Below are positions 34,771 through 43,630 of a stretch of 43,630 nucleotides of DNA, in pieces. A model generated the notes under the pieces. That model had not been told where the DNA came from, ran no database searches, and worked only from the letters and a program-made list of their open reading frames with translations. Within the stretch, counting starts at the first letter, position 1. The number at the start of each line of letters is the position of its first letter. The stretch covers positions 1-43,630 of the forward strand of contig JAFGER010000021.1 in NCBI GenBank assembly GCA_016931495.1, read 5' to 3'. Both the position numbers and the translations under genes were made by a program. Source of the DNA: Chlorobiaceae bacterium (lineage in GTDB: Bacteria; Bacteroidota; Chlorobiia; Chlorobiales; Chlorobiaceae).

Positions 34771-35985
34771 TTATCGTGGCGGGAGCTTTTCGATGGCGTC
34801 GAGCAGCCTTCCGGCGGCCTCCTCCTTCGAGAGCAGGGGCAGTTCGGTGATCGAGCCGTCGCGGCCGAGCAGGGTGAGCACGTTGGTATCGACCTCAAAT
34901 CCCGAACGGCTTCCGTCGTAGATGTTGAAGGCGACCAGATCGAGCTGCTTGTCCGTCAGCTTTTTCCTGGCGTACTCCAGCCCTCCGGCGGTTTCAAGCG
35001 CGAAGCCGACGGCGAGCTGGCCGGGCTTTCTGCCGGTCGAGAACTCCGCGAGGATGTCGGGATTCCTGACCAGGCGAATCACCATTGCCGCCTCGTTTTT
35101 TTTGATCTTGCCCTCGACCGGCGCTTCGGGGCGGTAGTCCGCCACCGCCGCCGCGCCGATGAACAGGTCGCATCCGTCGAAGAGCGGCCGCGCCGCCTCC
35201 AGCATTTCGGCGGCGCTCTCGACGTCGATACGCTCGACGCCCGGCGGCGTCGGCAGGGTGACCGGGCCGCTGACGAGGCGCACGGTAGCGCCGCGCCGGG
35301 CGGCGGCTGCGGCGATGGCGAAGCCCATCTTGCCGGAGGAGTAGTTCGACAGAAAGCGCACGCCGTCGATCTTTTCGCGCGTCGGTCCCGCCGTCACGAC
35401 CACCGTCCTGCCTTCGAGCGCCGCTGATTCCCTTGCGGCGAAGATCGAGCTCAGGGCCTCGAAAATGGTCTCCGGTTCGGGCATCCGGCCCAGGCCGCAC
35501 TGGCCCGAGGCGAGCGGCCCGCTTTCCGGTTCGAGCACGCGGCACCCCTGCGCTTTGAGTACCGAAAGGTTGCGCTGCACCGAGGGGGAGTCGTACATGT
35601 AGCCGTCCATGGCGGGCACGAGCAGCACCGGCTTGCCGGGACGCAGCGTGACGAACGAGAGCGAGAGCATGTTGTCGCAAAGCCCGGAGCTGAATCTGGC
35701 CAGCGTGTTGGCCGTTGCGGGCGCGACAACCAGCGCGTCGGCCCACTCACCGAGCGAGATGTGCATGGTGCGCTCGCCATCGGCATCCGCCGTGAAAATA
35801 TCGTCGAGCACCGGCATCTGCGACACGGTCGAGAGCGACAGCTCGCTGACGAATTTCAGCGCTGACTCTGTGGCCAGCACCCGCACGTTTGCGCCCGCTT
35901 TCTTCAGCAGCCTGACCAGGTGCGGCGTTTTGTAGGCGGCAATGCCGCCTGAAATGCCGAGAAGGATGTTTTTGCCGGTCAGCAC
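34771..35985 (-). CDS. coaBC: Bifunctional CoaBC (phosphopantothenoylcysteine synthetase/decarboxylase)
   Basis: This 404-residue fusion makes two steps of coenzyme A synthesis. The N-terminal CoaC half is a flavoprotein (GISGGIAAYKTPHLVRLLKK, VVAPATANTLARFSSGLCDN, VPAMDGYMYDSPSVQRNL). The C-terminal CoaB half has VTAGPTREKIDGVRFLSN, YSSGKMGFAIA and a nucleotide-binding DYRPEAPVEGKIKK segment. The order and size are canonical. The start is GTG at 35985, without a visible ribosome-binding site. It begins a minus-strand run with udg, dnaB and ptsI; 102 AT-rich bases separate it from tamB and may hold its promoter. Confidence 0.93.
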   Translation of the reverse strand: MLTGKNILLGISGGIAAYKTPHLVRLLKKAGANVRVLATESALKFVSELSLSTVSQMPVLDDIFTADADGERTMHISLGEWADALVVAPATANTLARFSSGLCDNMLSLSFVTLRPGKPVLLVPAMDGYMYDSPSVQRNLSVLKAQGCRVLEPESGPLASGQCGLGRMPEPETIFEALSSIFAARESAALEGRTVVVTAGPTREKIDGVRFLSNYSSGKMGFAIAAAAARRGATVRLVSGPVTLPTPPGVERIDVESAAEMLEAARPLFDGCDLFIGAAAVADYRPEAPVEGKIKKNEAAMVIRLVRNPDILAEFSTGRKPGQLAVGFALETAGGLEYARKKLTDKQLDLVAFNIYDGSRSGFEVDTNVLTLLGRDGSITELPLLSKEEAAGRLLDAIEKLPPR

Positions 35986-36087
35986 AATAGGCGAACAGAT
36001 AAGCGGTTATGGATCATGGCGCGGAATGTTTGGCAGCGTTCGTTAAAGGTTCAATAAATGTATAAAAAATAACGGGCATACGAACGT

Positions 36088-39000
36088 TCAGTCGTTGTTG
36101 TCTTGCGCCTTCTTTTCCTCGGGGGTTTTCTTCTTGCCGCCGAACAGCCCATTCCAGAACTGGCTCCAGGTGTGGAATTTTTTCCGGTACGAGACGCTGA
36201 CGCCCCAGTTCTCGGTGGGCTTGAGCAGGTTGGCGGACGCGGCGTCACTGCCGGTCATGCCGTAGGAGCGGAACGCCTCGACATAGACCTTCGGGTTGAC
36301 GCGGTATTCGATCTTCTGCGACGAGCCGTAGTAGTAATTCGTCGTGGCGGTGTTGCTTCTCGAAACCGGTGTGGTGCCGGTGCCGATGAAGCGCACTTTG
36401 CCCTCCGTGCCGGGCACGAGCAGCGAGACGTACAGCTCCAGATCGCTCAGCTTGCCCTCGGCGCCGGTGCCGAGGTTCACATTGAAGCTCTCCAGCCCGG
36501 CAAGGTTCTGCACGAGGCCGGAAAGCTGCGACGAAATCAGGCCGGTGCCCGCCGATACGCCCACGCTCGAGACGGGATTGTAACCGTTGACCGAGCCCTG
36601 CCGCTGCGGATTGAGGTACCACTGCCGGGTGAAGAGCATCGTGATGACGTTCAGGTCGGCGTTCGGATCGATCTGGCTGGTCTGCCTGCCGATCTTGTTG
36701 ACCGCCGACCAGGGTTGCGGATCGTCATTGAGGTAGTAGCCCATGCGCACGTCGGGCCTGTCGATGGTGCCGCTCACGGCGATGAGCAGCTTGACGTTAT
36801 CGCGTTCGCCGGTACGGGGGTCGTAGGCCGAAATCTGCTTGCTGCCGTAAATGTCGATCAGGCGTCCCTCCCTGATCTCTTCGTTGTTCCAGACGATGCG
36901 CCCGTCGTTTTCGAGGTCGAAACTGGCGTTCGAGAAGGCGTACTTGCCGCCGGTAATGCCGACCGAGCCGTACAGGTTGAAGCGCTGCCCCGATTTGTTG
37001 ACCAGCAGCGACAGGTTGTTCAGGGTTCCTTCGATACGCTCGCCCCTGATGCGGTCGAAGATCATGGTGCCTTTGAGCGGCACGCTGGCCGTGAGCCTGA
37101 GGTTCCTGATCTGGAGAATGTCAAGCAGCGTGTAGGAGAACTGCGGAGCTTGCTCCTGACTCGCTTTGGCGGCTTCGACCTTGACGGGTTGCGGACGGCG
37201 TGGCACGAAGGTGATGAACTTCTCGACGCCGATATACTTGGCGCTCTCGCCGGAGCCTTTGCGGTAAAGGCTGAAATCGACGGAGTTGAGGGTCAGCTCG
37301 CCTTCAGCCGTAGGAGCGTTCAGCTCACCGTAGAACCGGATGTTGCGGGTCGAGCCGGTGATGGTGCCGAAGCTGGTGTCATCCTTCAGGTCGGGTTTGT
37401 TGTAGAGCAGCAGCCGGTTCAGGGTTCCGGTCAGGTTGGCCGAGACCGGTTCGAGTCCTTCGAGGCCGATCATGCCGCTGATGGCGCCGCTGCCGCCCTG
37501 GCTGTCACTGATGGTCAGGCTGCCGAAATCGATTCTCGACGGCGTTCCGGTAATCCTGCCGTTGAGCTGGTAGGTGACCCTGGTTGGTTCGAGCCGGAGG
37601 GTGGTGTTCGCCAGGGTCGTGGTCAGAAAGATTTCCGGCCTGGGCATGGTTCCGGCGATGCGCAGATCGGTCGGAATGACGCCCTCGGCCTGGTCAACAA
37701 GCGGAACCAGATAGGTGATCACTTTTGCCGAAAGATCATCGGAACGGAATGAGGCCCGGATTTGCCGGTTTTCGGGAATGCGGAGCACGAATGGCGAGTA
37801 GTTCAGCACCAGCGGAATCGCGCCGGAACCTTTGATGGTATTGACCGGCACGCCTTGCGTAGCGCCTTCGGCGGGCGTCAGGCCCCGGCTTTCGAGAGAG
37901 AAGCGCAGGATGTCGCCGGAGTGGGCTGCGTTCATCTGCACCCTGCCGATCTTCAGCTCGTCCCAGGCGATGCCGTCGCCTTGCAGCTCCAGAACGCTGG
38001 TTTTGGCCCCCGGCGCGCCGCTGACCGTCAGGCGGGCATTGGCCCTGCCCTTCAGCGCCTTGAGCGCGGGATCGAGCAGCAAGAACTTTGACTCGGCAAG
38101 GTCGATATTTGACAGGGTGCAGCGGAAGGCGCCGGGCAGGCTGCTGGCGAGCAGGCCGTCAAGCTCCAGCGACTGCGCTGCCTTGGAGATGCTGACGCGG
38201 TTGAAGCGCAGGGAGTTCGGGCCGATTTCAACCGTTCCACCGGCCCGCGCCTGCCAGGCGCCCTGCGGGTTCGAGAGCCGGAAGCTGTCGATGATGACGG
38301 TGTTCAGTCTGTCGCGGCGCAGGGTATGAACGGCTGCCGTGAGCGTTTCATCGAACTGCGGGATGGAGCACGCCACCGAGGCGTCGATGCGCTGGTTGTC
38401 GAGCGAAGAGAGAAGGTTCAGATCACGGAACTCCCTGCCGATGAGGGTCATGGCCTTCGCCGAGCCGGTGAGCTTTGCCGACGCAACGCTTCCCGACGCG
38501 CACTGTACCGATGCGTTCACGGTGGTATGTTTCACCGAAAAGGTTTTGCCGCTGGAGAGGGACGGGCTCTCGATTCTGGTGTCGATGGAGAGCCGTCCGT
38601 CGCTGCCGGTTGCCTGCCCCGAAGCGCTGCCGGTGAACTGGAGCTCCCCGGTGGGCAGGAGAGGCTGGAGCGGCGAAAGGTCGCGCACGCTGGCGCGGTA
38701 GCTGAAGGCGTAAGGCGCTTTGCCCGGCGGCTGCGGAACGGGCAGGTCGATGCCGAACTCTTTTGCCACGCACGCCGCAGCGTTCTGCGCGGCATTGATC
38801 ATCTGGGCCAGCGATGCAGTGCCCTCTGCGGAGAGGTCGAACGCGCCGGTTGAAAAGCTGACCGACGAAGCGCCTGCCGACTGGGCGATGCTTGCGGTAA
38901 CGGCCTCGCCATCCCGAAAACGGTAGTTGTTGAAGGACGAAGGGCTGAAAAGCATGGTTGCCCTCAGATTCAGGGATGCCGGGTCAATCCCGCTGCCGCT

Positions 39001-40611
39001 CGCCTCGAAGGAGCCGTTCAGGTCGGTCACGAGCTTTTCCATGCCGGAAGCTCTCGACAGATCGAGCCTTCTGACGGTTCCCTCTGCCCGGTAAGAGGGG
39101 GCGGGGCTGGACAGATCGGCCGCTCCGGTCATCCGGAGCTCCTCGCCATTCTCGCCATAGAGCGTGGTTGCCAGGTCGATAATGCGGCCATTGTAATCGA
39201 GCGTGACCGAGCCCGAAGAGAGCGTCTGCTGCTGCCAGAACGCGCCGAGGATCGAGAGCTCTGCATGGATCGATCCGGAGCCGAGCCGGAAGCTGCCCTC
39301 GCCATCGAAACCGCTTTCGACGTTTTCTGCGCCGATGAACCGGTGCGGCTGGGTGTTTGCAAGGGTGAAGGAGCCTTCGGCCCTGTACTCGCCCCCGGAA
39401 GTCCGTGAGGTTTCAAACACCGCCGAGGCCTCGCCGAGGGCGGTTTCAACATCGAGTTCGGTCATCCAGCGGTCGAGCTTCCCCCTGAGCATTCCGGTGA
39501 AGCCGATGTTTCCGGCCTCACCGGCAAGCTTGCGCCAGCGCTCGTCTTCGAGCACTTCGTCGAGGAGCTTCGGCGAGATGCTCGATTTGCCGATGTTCAG
39601 CTGGAACGACAGGGCGTTGCTGTCAAGCAGATTGAGCAGCTCTCCTTCGATGGCGATGCGGCTGTCGCCGTGCTCGATGCTCGTGGGCAGAATCTTCAGG
39701 TCGCTCAGCGTGCCCTTCGCGTCACCCTTGAGGTGATACCTGCCTGCCGGAAGGGCGGAGGGCAGTTGCACGAACCGGCTCAGCTCGCCCGAATCGAGGT
39801 CGATCGATTCGATATGCACGAAGGTGGGGTGCGTTGCGATCCGCTCCTTCGACAGGCCGGAAAAGAGATCAAGCCCGTCCATCGACACCGACAGTTGCGC
39901 GCGGCTTCTGGCGGTCTGGAGATCGAGGCCGATCAGGTCGCTGCGCACCGGGGTGAAGGCAACCAGGCCTGAGCCGCTCCTGAGCTTCAGATCGCGGTCT
40001 GGCATGTCGAAGCGCATCTGTTTGATGGTGCCCATGATCTCGTATTTGGCCACGAACGCCCTCGAAACGTCGAGATGCAGGTTTTTCAGGTTCCAGACCG
40101 TTCCGTTGCGCTGCTTCCAGGAGAGCGCCGCGTTGTTCATCGTGAAATGACGGGCGCGGAATTTCTCGATGGCCAGCACTTCCGGCATTTCCGGATGTTC
40201 ACGGAGAAAGACCTTTTGCAGGTTGAGCTCTCCGTTGGCGTCTTCGATGATTTCGATCCTTGCGCCGTTGACCTCGACATTCCGGAACGAGAGCAGGGTG
40301 ATTTTCGGGCGGAGCAGCGACAGGAAGTTGAACTTCAGCCGGATGGAGTCGGCTCCTGCCGCTGGCGTTGCGGCGTTTTCCTCGTAGATGGCCGGGCCGA
40401 CCAGGGTGATCTGGTCGGGAAAGCGCACCCGGGTTTCTTTCATCTCCAGCCGTCCCCGATACTCGTTGTTGAAGAGTTCGAGCAGCTGTTTTCTGGCGAA
40501 CAGGTCAACCATGCCGCTGTTCAGCACGACCGCGGCGGCGATGATGAGCGCAATGACCAGCGCCGAGGCGATGGCCATGACGGCAAGACTGTATTTTTTA
40601 ACCTTTTCCAA
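36088..40611 (-). CDS. tamB: TamB-like translocation/assembly (AsmA-like) protein
   Basis: This 1507-residue protein has one N-terminal membrane anchor (about 9-31, [21 protein letters not shown]). A long repetitive beta-strand-rich body and a C-terminal TamB/DUF490 domain follow ([35 protein letters not shown] and the closing [20 protein letters not shown]). TamB proteins span the periplasm as a lipid-conducting groove and help build or supply the outer membrane. Its start overlaps the hldE-like stop by 14 bases, so expression is coupled to a lipopolysaccharide gene. Its length is typical. It confirms a diderm organism. Confidence 0.88.
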   Translation of the reverse strand: MEKVKKYSLAVMAIASALVIALIIAAAVVLNSGMVDLFARKQLLELFNNEYRGRLEMKETRVRFPDQITLVGPAIYEENAATPAAGADSIRLKFNFLSLLRPKITLLSFRNVEVNGARIEIIEDANGELNLQKVFLREHPEMPEVLAIEKFRARHFTMNNAALSWKQRNGTVWNLKNLHLDVSRAFVAKYEIMGTIKQMRFDMPDRDLKLRSGSGLVAFTPVRSDLIGLDLQTARSRAQLSVSMDGLDLFSGLSKERIATHPTFVHIESIDLDSGELSRFVQLPSALPAGRYHLKGDAKGTLSDLKILPTSIEHGDSRIAIEGELLNLLDSNALSFQLNIGKSSISPKLLDEVLEDERWRKLAGEAGNIGFTGMLRGKLDRWMTELDVETALGEASAVFETSRTSGGEYRAEGSFTLANTQPHRFIGAENVESGFDGEGSFRLGSGSIHAELSILGAFWQQQTLSSGSVTLDYNGRIIDLATTLYGENGEELRMTGAADLSSPAPSYRAEGTVRRLDLSRASGMEKLVTDLNGSFEASGSGIDPASLNLRATMLFSPSSFNNYRFRDGEAVTASIAQSAGASSVSFSTGAFDLSAEGTASLAQMINAAQNAAACVAKEFGIDLPVPQPPGKAPYAFSYRASVRDLSPLQPLLPTGELQFTGSASGQATGSDGRLSIDTRIESPSLSSGKTFSVKHTTVNASVQCASGSVASAKLTGSAKAMTLIGREFRDLNLLSSLDNQRIDASVACSIPQFDETLTAAVHTLRRDRLNTVIIDSFRLSNPQGAWQARAGGTVEIGPNSLRFNRVSISKAAQSLELDGLLASSLPGAFRCTLSNIDLAESKFLLLDPALKALKGRANARLTVSGAPGAKTSVLELQGDGIAWDELKIGRVQMNAAHSGDILRFSLESRGLTPAEGATQGVPVNTIKGSGAIPLVLNYSPFVLRIPENRQIRASFRSDDLSAKVITYLVPLVDQAEGVIPTDLRIAGTMPRPEIFLTTTLANTTLRLEPTRVTYQLNGRITGTPSRIDFGSLTISDSQGGSGAISGMIGLEGLEPVSANLTGTLNRLLLYNKPDLKDDTSFGTITGSTRNIRFYGELNAPTAEGELTLNSVDFSLYRKGSGESAKYIGVEKFITFVPRRPQPVKVEAAKASQEQAPQFSYTLLDILQIRNLRLTASVPLKGTMIFDRIRGERIEGTLNNLSLLVNKSGQRFNLYGSVGITGGKYAFSNASFDLENDGRIVWNNEEIREGRLIDIYGSKQISAYDPRTGERDNVKLLIAVSGTIDRPDVRMGYYLNDDPQPWSAVNKIGRQTSQIDPNADLNVITMLFTRQWYLNPQRQGSVNGYNPVSSVGVSAGTGLISSQLSGLVQNLAGLESFNVNLGTGAEGKLSDLELYVSLLVPGTEGKVRFIGTGTTPVSRSNTATTNYYYGSSQKIEYRVNPKVYVEAFRSYGMTGSDAASANLLKPTENWGVSVSYRKKFHTWSQFWNGLFGGKKKTPEEKKAQDNND

Positions 40612-41101
40612 CGTTCGTTTCCGGGCAATAGAGATTGATGATCGTTTCGATGATGCCGGTGGTCGAGCGCCCTTCGAGAAGCGGCACGGTCAGGACGGCG
40701 CCGCCGTGTTCGATGACCGCCCTCGATCCGGCAATCTGTTCGACCGCCCAGTCGGCCCCCTTCACCAGCACGTCCGGCAGGAGCATCCCGATAAGCTCTT
40801 CGGGCGTATCCTCTCCGAAAAGCGTTACAGCATCGACTGCTTCGAGCGCCGAGAGCACCTCGGCCCGGTCATCCTCCCGCGCCACGGGGCGTTTCGGGCC
40901 CTTGAGCCGCCTGACCGAAGCATCGGTGTTCAGCCCGACCACCAGCCGGTCGCCAAGCTGACGGGCCGCCGTGAGGTAACGCACATGCCCGGCGTGGAGA
41001 ATGTCGAAACAGCCGTTCGTGAACACAACCTTTTCGCCTTGCGCCTGCCAGTTTTGAACCGTCAGTACGGCCTGGTCACGGGTGAGCACTTTTGGGGGCA
41101 T
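40598..41101 (-). CDS. hldE: D-glycero-beta-D-manno-heptose 1-phosphate adenylyltransferase (HldE C-terminal type)
   Basis: This 167-residue nucleotidyltransferase contains H36-A-G-H39 ([17 protein letters not shown]), [43 protein letters not shown] and the GRSTTGII end. It matches the C-terminal (RfaE domain II) half of HldE, which adenylates heptose 1-phosphate for ADP-heptose in lipopolysaccharide core synthesis. The sugar-kinase half is not in the window, so it must be a separate gene elsewhere or absent. It is the first gene of the tamB pair. It is divergent from the acyltransferase gene at 41362. Confidence 0.88.
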   Translation of the reverse strand: MPPKVLTRDQAVLTVQNWQAQGEKVVFTNGCFDILHAGHVRYLTAARQLGDRLVVGLNTDASVRRLKGPKRPVAREDDRAEVLSALEAVDAVTLFGEDTPEELIGMLLPDVLVKGADWAVEQIAGSRAVIEHGGAVLTVPLLEGRSTTGIIETIINLYCPETNVGKG

Positions 41102-41154
41102 CTCTCTGTATTTCGGGTTTCGGGTCTATAGAATCTAAATACTAAATATAATCC

Positions 41155-41175
41155 GAGTCTCAAGAGAGTCTCAAG
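41155..41175. promoter_or_regulatory. Direct repeats next to a TATAAT box (candidate operator)
   Basis: GAGTCTCAAG occurs at 41155-41164 and again at 41166-41175, an 11-bp period. A perfect TATAAT lies just upstream at 41147-41152. This is in the gap between divergent hldE and the acyltransferase gene, so the repeats would sit at the transcription start of the latter. Binding of a regulator is inferred and no -35 box is clear. Confidence 0.35.
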
Positions 41176-41361
41176 GAACTTGTCGCGCGAATCGGCTTGG
41201 TTCCCGTTGGCAGGAACTTCCCGTTTTCCATCTTTGTCACGGTTTCGTACCTTCAGGGAAGTTTTTTACCTGGCGCTGGCCGTCGCTGCCCAGCCGTTTC
41301 ACCGGGACGAAAGGTTCGGTTTCAGTATGGAGATTATACATTCAAGCGAGGGGCGTTGCCG

Positions 41362-42276
41362 ATGAACTTCGACAAAAAGAAGCTCAAACGCAAGCTGAGG
41401 TCGGCATCGAACGCCGTGACCTACTGGGCGGTGAATGCACTCGGCTTTCTGGTGCGGAAGCTGACCCGCAGGCAGACGCGCCGCCTGGCCGGTTTCCTCG
41501 GCGACTTTGCGCACCGGGTGCTCGGCATCCGGCGCGAGCTGGTGCACCGGAATATCGCGTTGACCTTTCCCGAAAAATCTCCGGCTGAAATCGGCCGGAT
41601 CGCCACGGCGGTCTATCGCAACGTGGTTGCGACGCTGCTTGAAGTGCTGCGCCTGCCGCTCATCGCCAATCGCGACGATGTTGCGGCGCTGGTTGATATC
41701 AAGGGTGACGAGGCGTTCTGGGAGTGGCACCGCAGCGGAAAGACGGGCGCGGTGCTGGTGTCGGCCCATTACGGCAACTGGGAGCTGATGGCGATGGCTT
41801 TCGGGCTGCTGATCAATCCCATAACCATCATCGTCAAGCGGCTGCGGAACCCGAAGGTTGACCGCAAGATGAATGAGTACCGCACCATGCGGGGGAACAG
41901 CGTCGTTTATCCGAGGCAATCGCTCCGCGAGGGGCTGCGCCTGTTGCAGCAGGGCGGCACGCTGGCCATTCTCGGCGACCAGTCCGATCCCGACGAGGCA
42001 AATTTCGGCGAGTTTCTCGGACGGCGCGCCACCATGTTCCACGGCGCGGCGTTTTTCACACTCAGAGCTGGCGTGCCGCTCTTCATGCCCATCTGCACCA
42101 GCAATGGCGACGGGCGATACACCGTCACCGTCACCCGCATCGACACTTCCGATCTCACCTTTAACAAGGAGGACGTCGCCACGCTCGCCGCGCGCTACAC
42201 CAGAGCCATCGAAGAGCAAATCCGCCGCCACCCCGAAGAGTGGTTCTGGCTGCACGACCGCTGGAAGCGCGGGTGA
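41362..42276 (+). CDS. Lysophospholipid/lipid A-type acyltransferase (LpxL/LpxM family)
   Basis: This 304-residue membrane-associated acyltransferase has the catalytic H136-YGNW-E141 motif (VSAHYGNWELMAM), RRELVHRNIALTFPEKS near the N-terminus, LAILGDQSDPDEANFGEFLG and the closing HPEEWFWLHDRWKRG. It is the pattern of late acyltransferases that add secondary acyl chains to lipid A or act on glycolipids. The start is placed at ATG 41362, preceded by GAGGGG nine bases upstream; a longer frame from 41197 runs through the promoter-like region. A 40-bp piece of this gene (42082-42121) is repeated at 43591-43630 (39 of 40 bases identical). Confidence 0.88.
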   Translation: MNFDKKKLKRKLRSASNAVTYWAVNALGFLVRKLTRRQTRRLAGFLGDFAHRVLGIRRELVHRNIALTFPEKSPAEIGRIATAVYRNVVATLLEVLRLPLIANRDDVAALVDIKGDEAFWEWHRSGKTGAVLVSAHYGNWELMAMAFGLLINPITIIVKRLRNPKVDRKMNEYRTMRGNSVVYPRQSLREGLRLLQQGGTLAILGDQSDPDEANFGEFLGRRATMFHGAAFFTLRAGVPLFMPICTSNGDGRYTVTVTRIDTSDLTFNKEDVATLAARYTRAIEEQIRRHPEEWFWLHDRWKRG

Positions 42277-42357
42277 GGCATTCTTTTTCTGATGGATGTA
42301 GGTCTCAAGTTTCAGGATTCTGTGTTCCTGTTAGAAAAATCAGTATTATTTGTTCAT

Positions 42358-42369
42358 GATAACGTTATC
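42358..42369. repeat. 12-bp perfect palindrome at island edge (copy 2)
   Basis: GATAACGTTATC lies in the AT-rich gap between the acyltransferase and glycosyltransferase genes. It is identical to 6315-6326, including the following CA. Around it the 205-bp gap is AT-rich and otherwise shows no recognisable feature. Confidence 0.6.
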
Positions 42370-42481
42370 CAGCTCGCTTGATGAAGCAGAATCTGCTATT
42401 CTCATGTATGAGGAAATCTTGTTGCTCTGGAAACAGATGGCGTGTATTCAGTAATCTCCTGAAATCAAGGCATTGAAGACA

Positions 42482-43492
42482 ATGGTATTCAGTCAGGTAT
42501 GGTATGGTATTGCCAACAGACTATTTCACGAAAGAAGCTTCAAGCCATCACCGGATTGCCAGCCAAGGAAAAAAATTACTATAGCACTGCTTAGCTTCAA
42601 CCGGCCACGATATCTCAGCAAAGTACTTGCATCACTGATTCCGCAGTTGCAGCCGGAAGACGAAGTCTTCCTGTTTCAGGACGGAAGTTTTAATTCTGCT
42701 TCCAAACTGAAAAAAACGGACGATAAGCAAATAGATCAGTGTGTTAAAATCTTTGAGTATCTAATCGCGAGGCGTTGCAATGTCAAAGTGTTCAGATCTT
42801 CGGAAAATCTTGGAATAGCAGGCAATTACAGGGTTGCTGAAAAATATGTTTTCGAAACCCTTGACAGGAATCAGGCTTTGTTTCTCGAAGATGATCTTGT
42901 GTTGGGGCCTGATTTTCTTCATGTTACCGATAAGCTTCTCGACCTGTCAGAAAAAGAGCCAATGATTGGCTATGTATCCGCATACGGCGATTTGTGGGCA
43001 AGCAGGAGGCAGCAGCATGAGAGGAATGGTCAATTGATCCTCATGCATGAAAATTGGGGCGCAGCCCTTACGAAACGCTCATGGCTTGCTCAACAGGAGG
43101 TTCGCGAACAATACTGGTCATTGATCGAAAATGTGGATTACCGTTTTCGTGATAATGAACGAATTATCAGTTTTTACAGGGATCTTGGATTCAAATGCAG
43201 GATCACAAGCCAGGATTCGGCTCGTTGGATTGCCTGCCTTAAGGCCGGAATGGTGCGGCTGACTACATCGACATGCAATGCACGATACATCGGAAAGATC
43301 GGCGAACACTCCAGGGCCAGTTATTTTAGAAAATATCATTTTAATGATTCTGAAATTTTTGATGGTATTACTGTTATAGAAATTCCGGATAAAAGCGAAT
43401 TGGAACGATGGTATGAGAAGAGCCTTGAGGATTTCAAATGTGGATATGTGCACAGTTATCAAAAAAAATTAAACCTTGTTGAGCAAGGCTGA
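42482..43492 (+). CDS. Putative glycosyltransferase (GT-A fold, GNT-I-like)
   Basis: This 336-residue protein has a GT-A nucleotide-sugar core: KITIALLSFNRPRYLSKVLA (first strand and helix), VFLFQDGS, VKVFRSSENLGIAGNY and ALFLEDDLVLGPDFL, with an EDD acidic metal-binding motif. It resembles family 2/GNT-I-like sugar transferases acting in cell-surface glycan synthesis. Substrates are unknown. It is AT-rich compared with the acyltransferase before it and probably acquired. The ATG 42482 is preferred to TTG 42473 because AAGG lies at a usable distance. It is flanked by the acyltransferase gene and a second copy of part of it. Confidence 0.72.
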   Translation: MVFSQVWYGIANRLFHERSFKPSPDCQPRKKITIALLSFNRPRYLSKVLASLIPQLQPEDEVFLFQDGSFNSASKLKKTDDKQIDQCVKIFEYLIARRCNVKVFRSSENLGIAGNYRVAEKYVFETLDRNQALFLEDDLVLGPDFLHVTDKLLDLSEKEPMIGYVSAYGDLWASRRQQHERNGQLILMHENWGAALTKRSWLAQQEVREQYWSLIENVDYRFRDNERIISFYRDLGFKCRITSQDSARWIACLKAGMVRLTTSTCNARYIGKIGEHSRASYFRKYHFNDSEIFDGITVIEIPDKSELERWYEKSLEDFKCGYVHSYQKKLNLVEQG

Positions 43493-43590
43493 CTGCTATG
43501 CTTTATTCATTTTTTTTGGTTAAGAGAGGAGGATTGTTCTGTTTGTTTTGTTTTTCCATCTGGGTTTTGGTCAGTTGAAGTATCTTGTTG

Positions 43591-43630
43591 TTCATGCTCA
43601 TCTGCACCAGCAATGGCGACGGGCGATACA
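43591..43630 (+). pseudogene. Partial second copy of the acyltransferase gene (continues past the window)
   Basis: The last 40 bases match 42082-42121 inside the acyltransferase gene at 39 of 40 positions (TTCATGCTC versus TTCATGCCC). In the same frame a TGA stop lies about 15 bases upstream, so the copy is cut off from any full N-terminus. It looks like a truncated 3' copy, but its right end is outside the window. The preceding 98 bases are AT-rich with no other gene. Confidence 0.75.

Noticed and set aside
36103-37752. 549-residue plus-strand open frame opposite tamB
   Set aside because: It has composition typical of an antisense shadow and no start signal; tamB runs through intact.

Overview
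The window is a GC-rich bacterial chromosome segment whose gene content fits a green sulfur bacterium (Chlorobiaceae, most like Chlorobaculum). The evidence is a CrtD-like carotenoid desaturase homologue, a TrpB2-type tryptophan synthase beta protein, core proteins (ClpC, DnaB, FtsY, TamB) that read as typical of that phylum, and no-Shine-Dalgarno starts with TATATTYG promoter-like boxes. No photosystem gene is present, so this placement is an inference. About 36 protein genes and one gene remnant, two tRNAs, several hairpin terminators and many small palindromic intergenic repeats can be supported.

Layout. 1-4700: tRNA-Pro, a GyrI-like ligand-binding protein, a CrtD-family FAD enzyme, and a DNA-repair-linked pair (radical SAM with helix-hairpin-helix plus DUF4130). 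4750-6330: an AT-rich, probably acquired two-gene unit (AAA/ABC-type ATPase plus a small protein with an EVK nuclease-like motif). 6370-11900: ABC-2 exporter, glycerol kinase, CWC zinc-binding-type protein, BrnT/BrnA toxin-antitoxin, a metallo-beta-lactamase-fold protein and a small periplasmic cytochrome c. 11907-17150 (minus strand): a compact peptide-modification (RiPP) operon. 17480-30650: SDR protein, a hypothetical protein, clpC, trpB2, an AT-rich membrane-anchored Fic protein beside tRNA-Leu, thiL, ftsY, a DUF123 GIY-YIG protein, pcm and a PpiD/SurA-like foldase. 30720-41101 (minus strand): a housekeeping run hldE(C-terminal type)-tamB-coaBC-udg-dnaB-ptsI. 41362-end: a lipid A-type acyltransferase, an AT-rich glycosyltransferase gene, and the start of a second partial copy of the acyltransferase gene.

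The most interesting system is the RiPP operon. A 74-residue precursor carries three 19-residue units, each with the identical core GKISMHCDTW. It is followed by a strong hairpin and then three overlapping genes: a SPASM-type radical SAM enzyme, a YcaO protein without any visible E1-like or TfuA partner, and a B12-binding radical SAM enzyme that ends in a PqqD-like domain. The three DNA copies of the core differ only at synonymous positions, so the peptide itself is under selection. The expected product is up to three modified peptides per precursor, with Cys, and possibly neighbouring His, Asp, Thr or Trp, as the modified residues.

Three AT-rich islands (ATPase pair, Fic gene, glycosyltransferase) stand out from the GC-rich backbone. 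Two of them are edged by the same 12-bp perfect palindrome, GATAACGTTATC. Intergenic regions hold at least two palindromic repeat families and 9-bp-period minisatellites.
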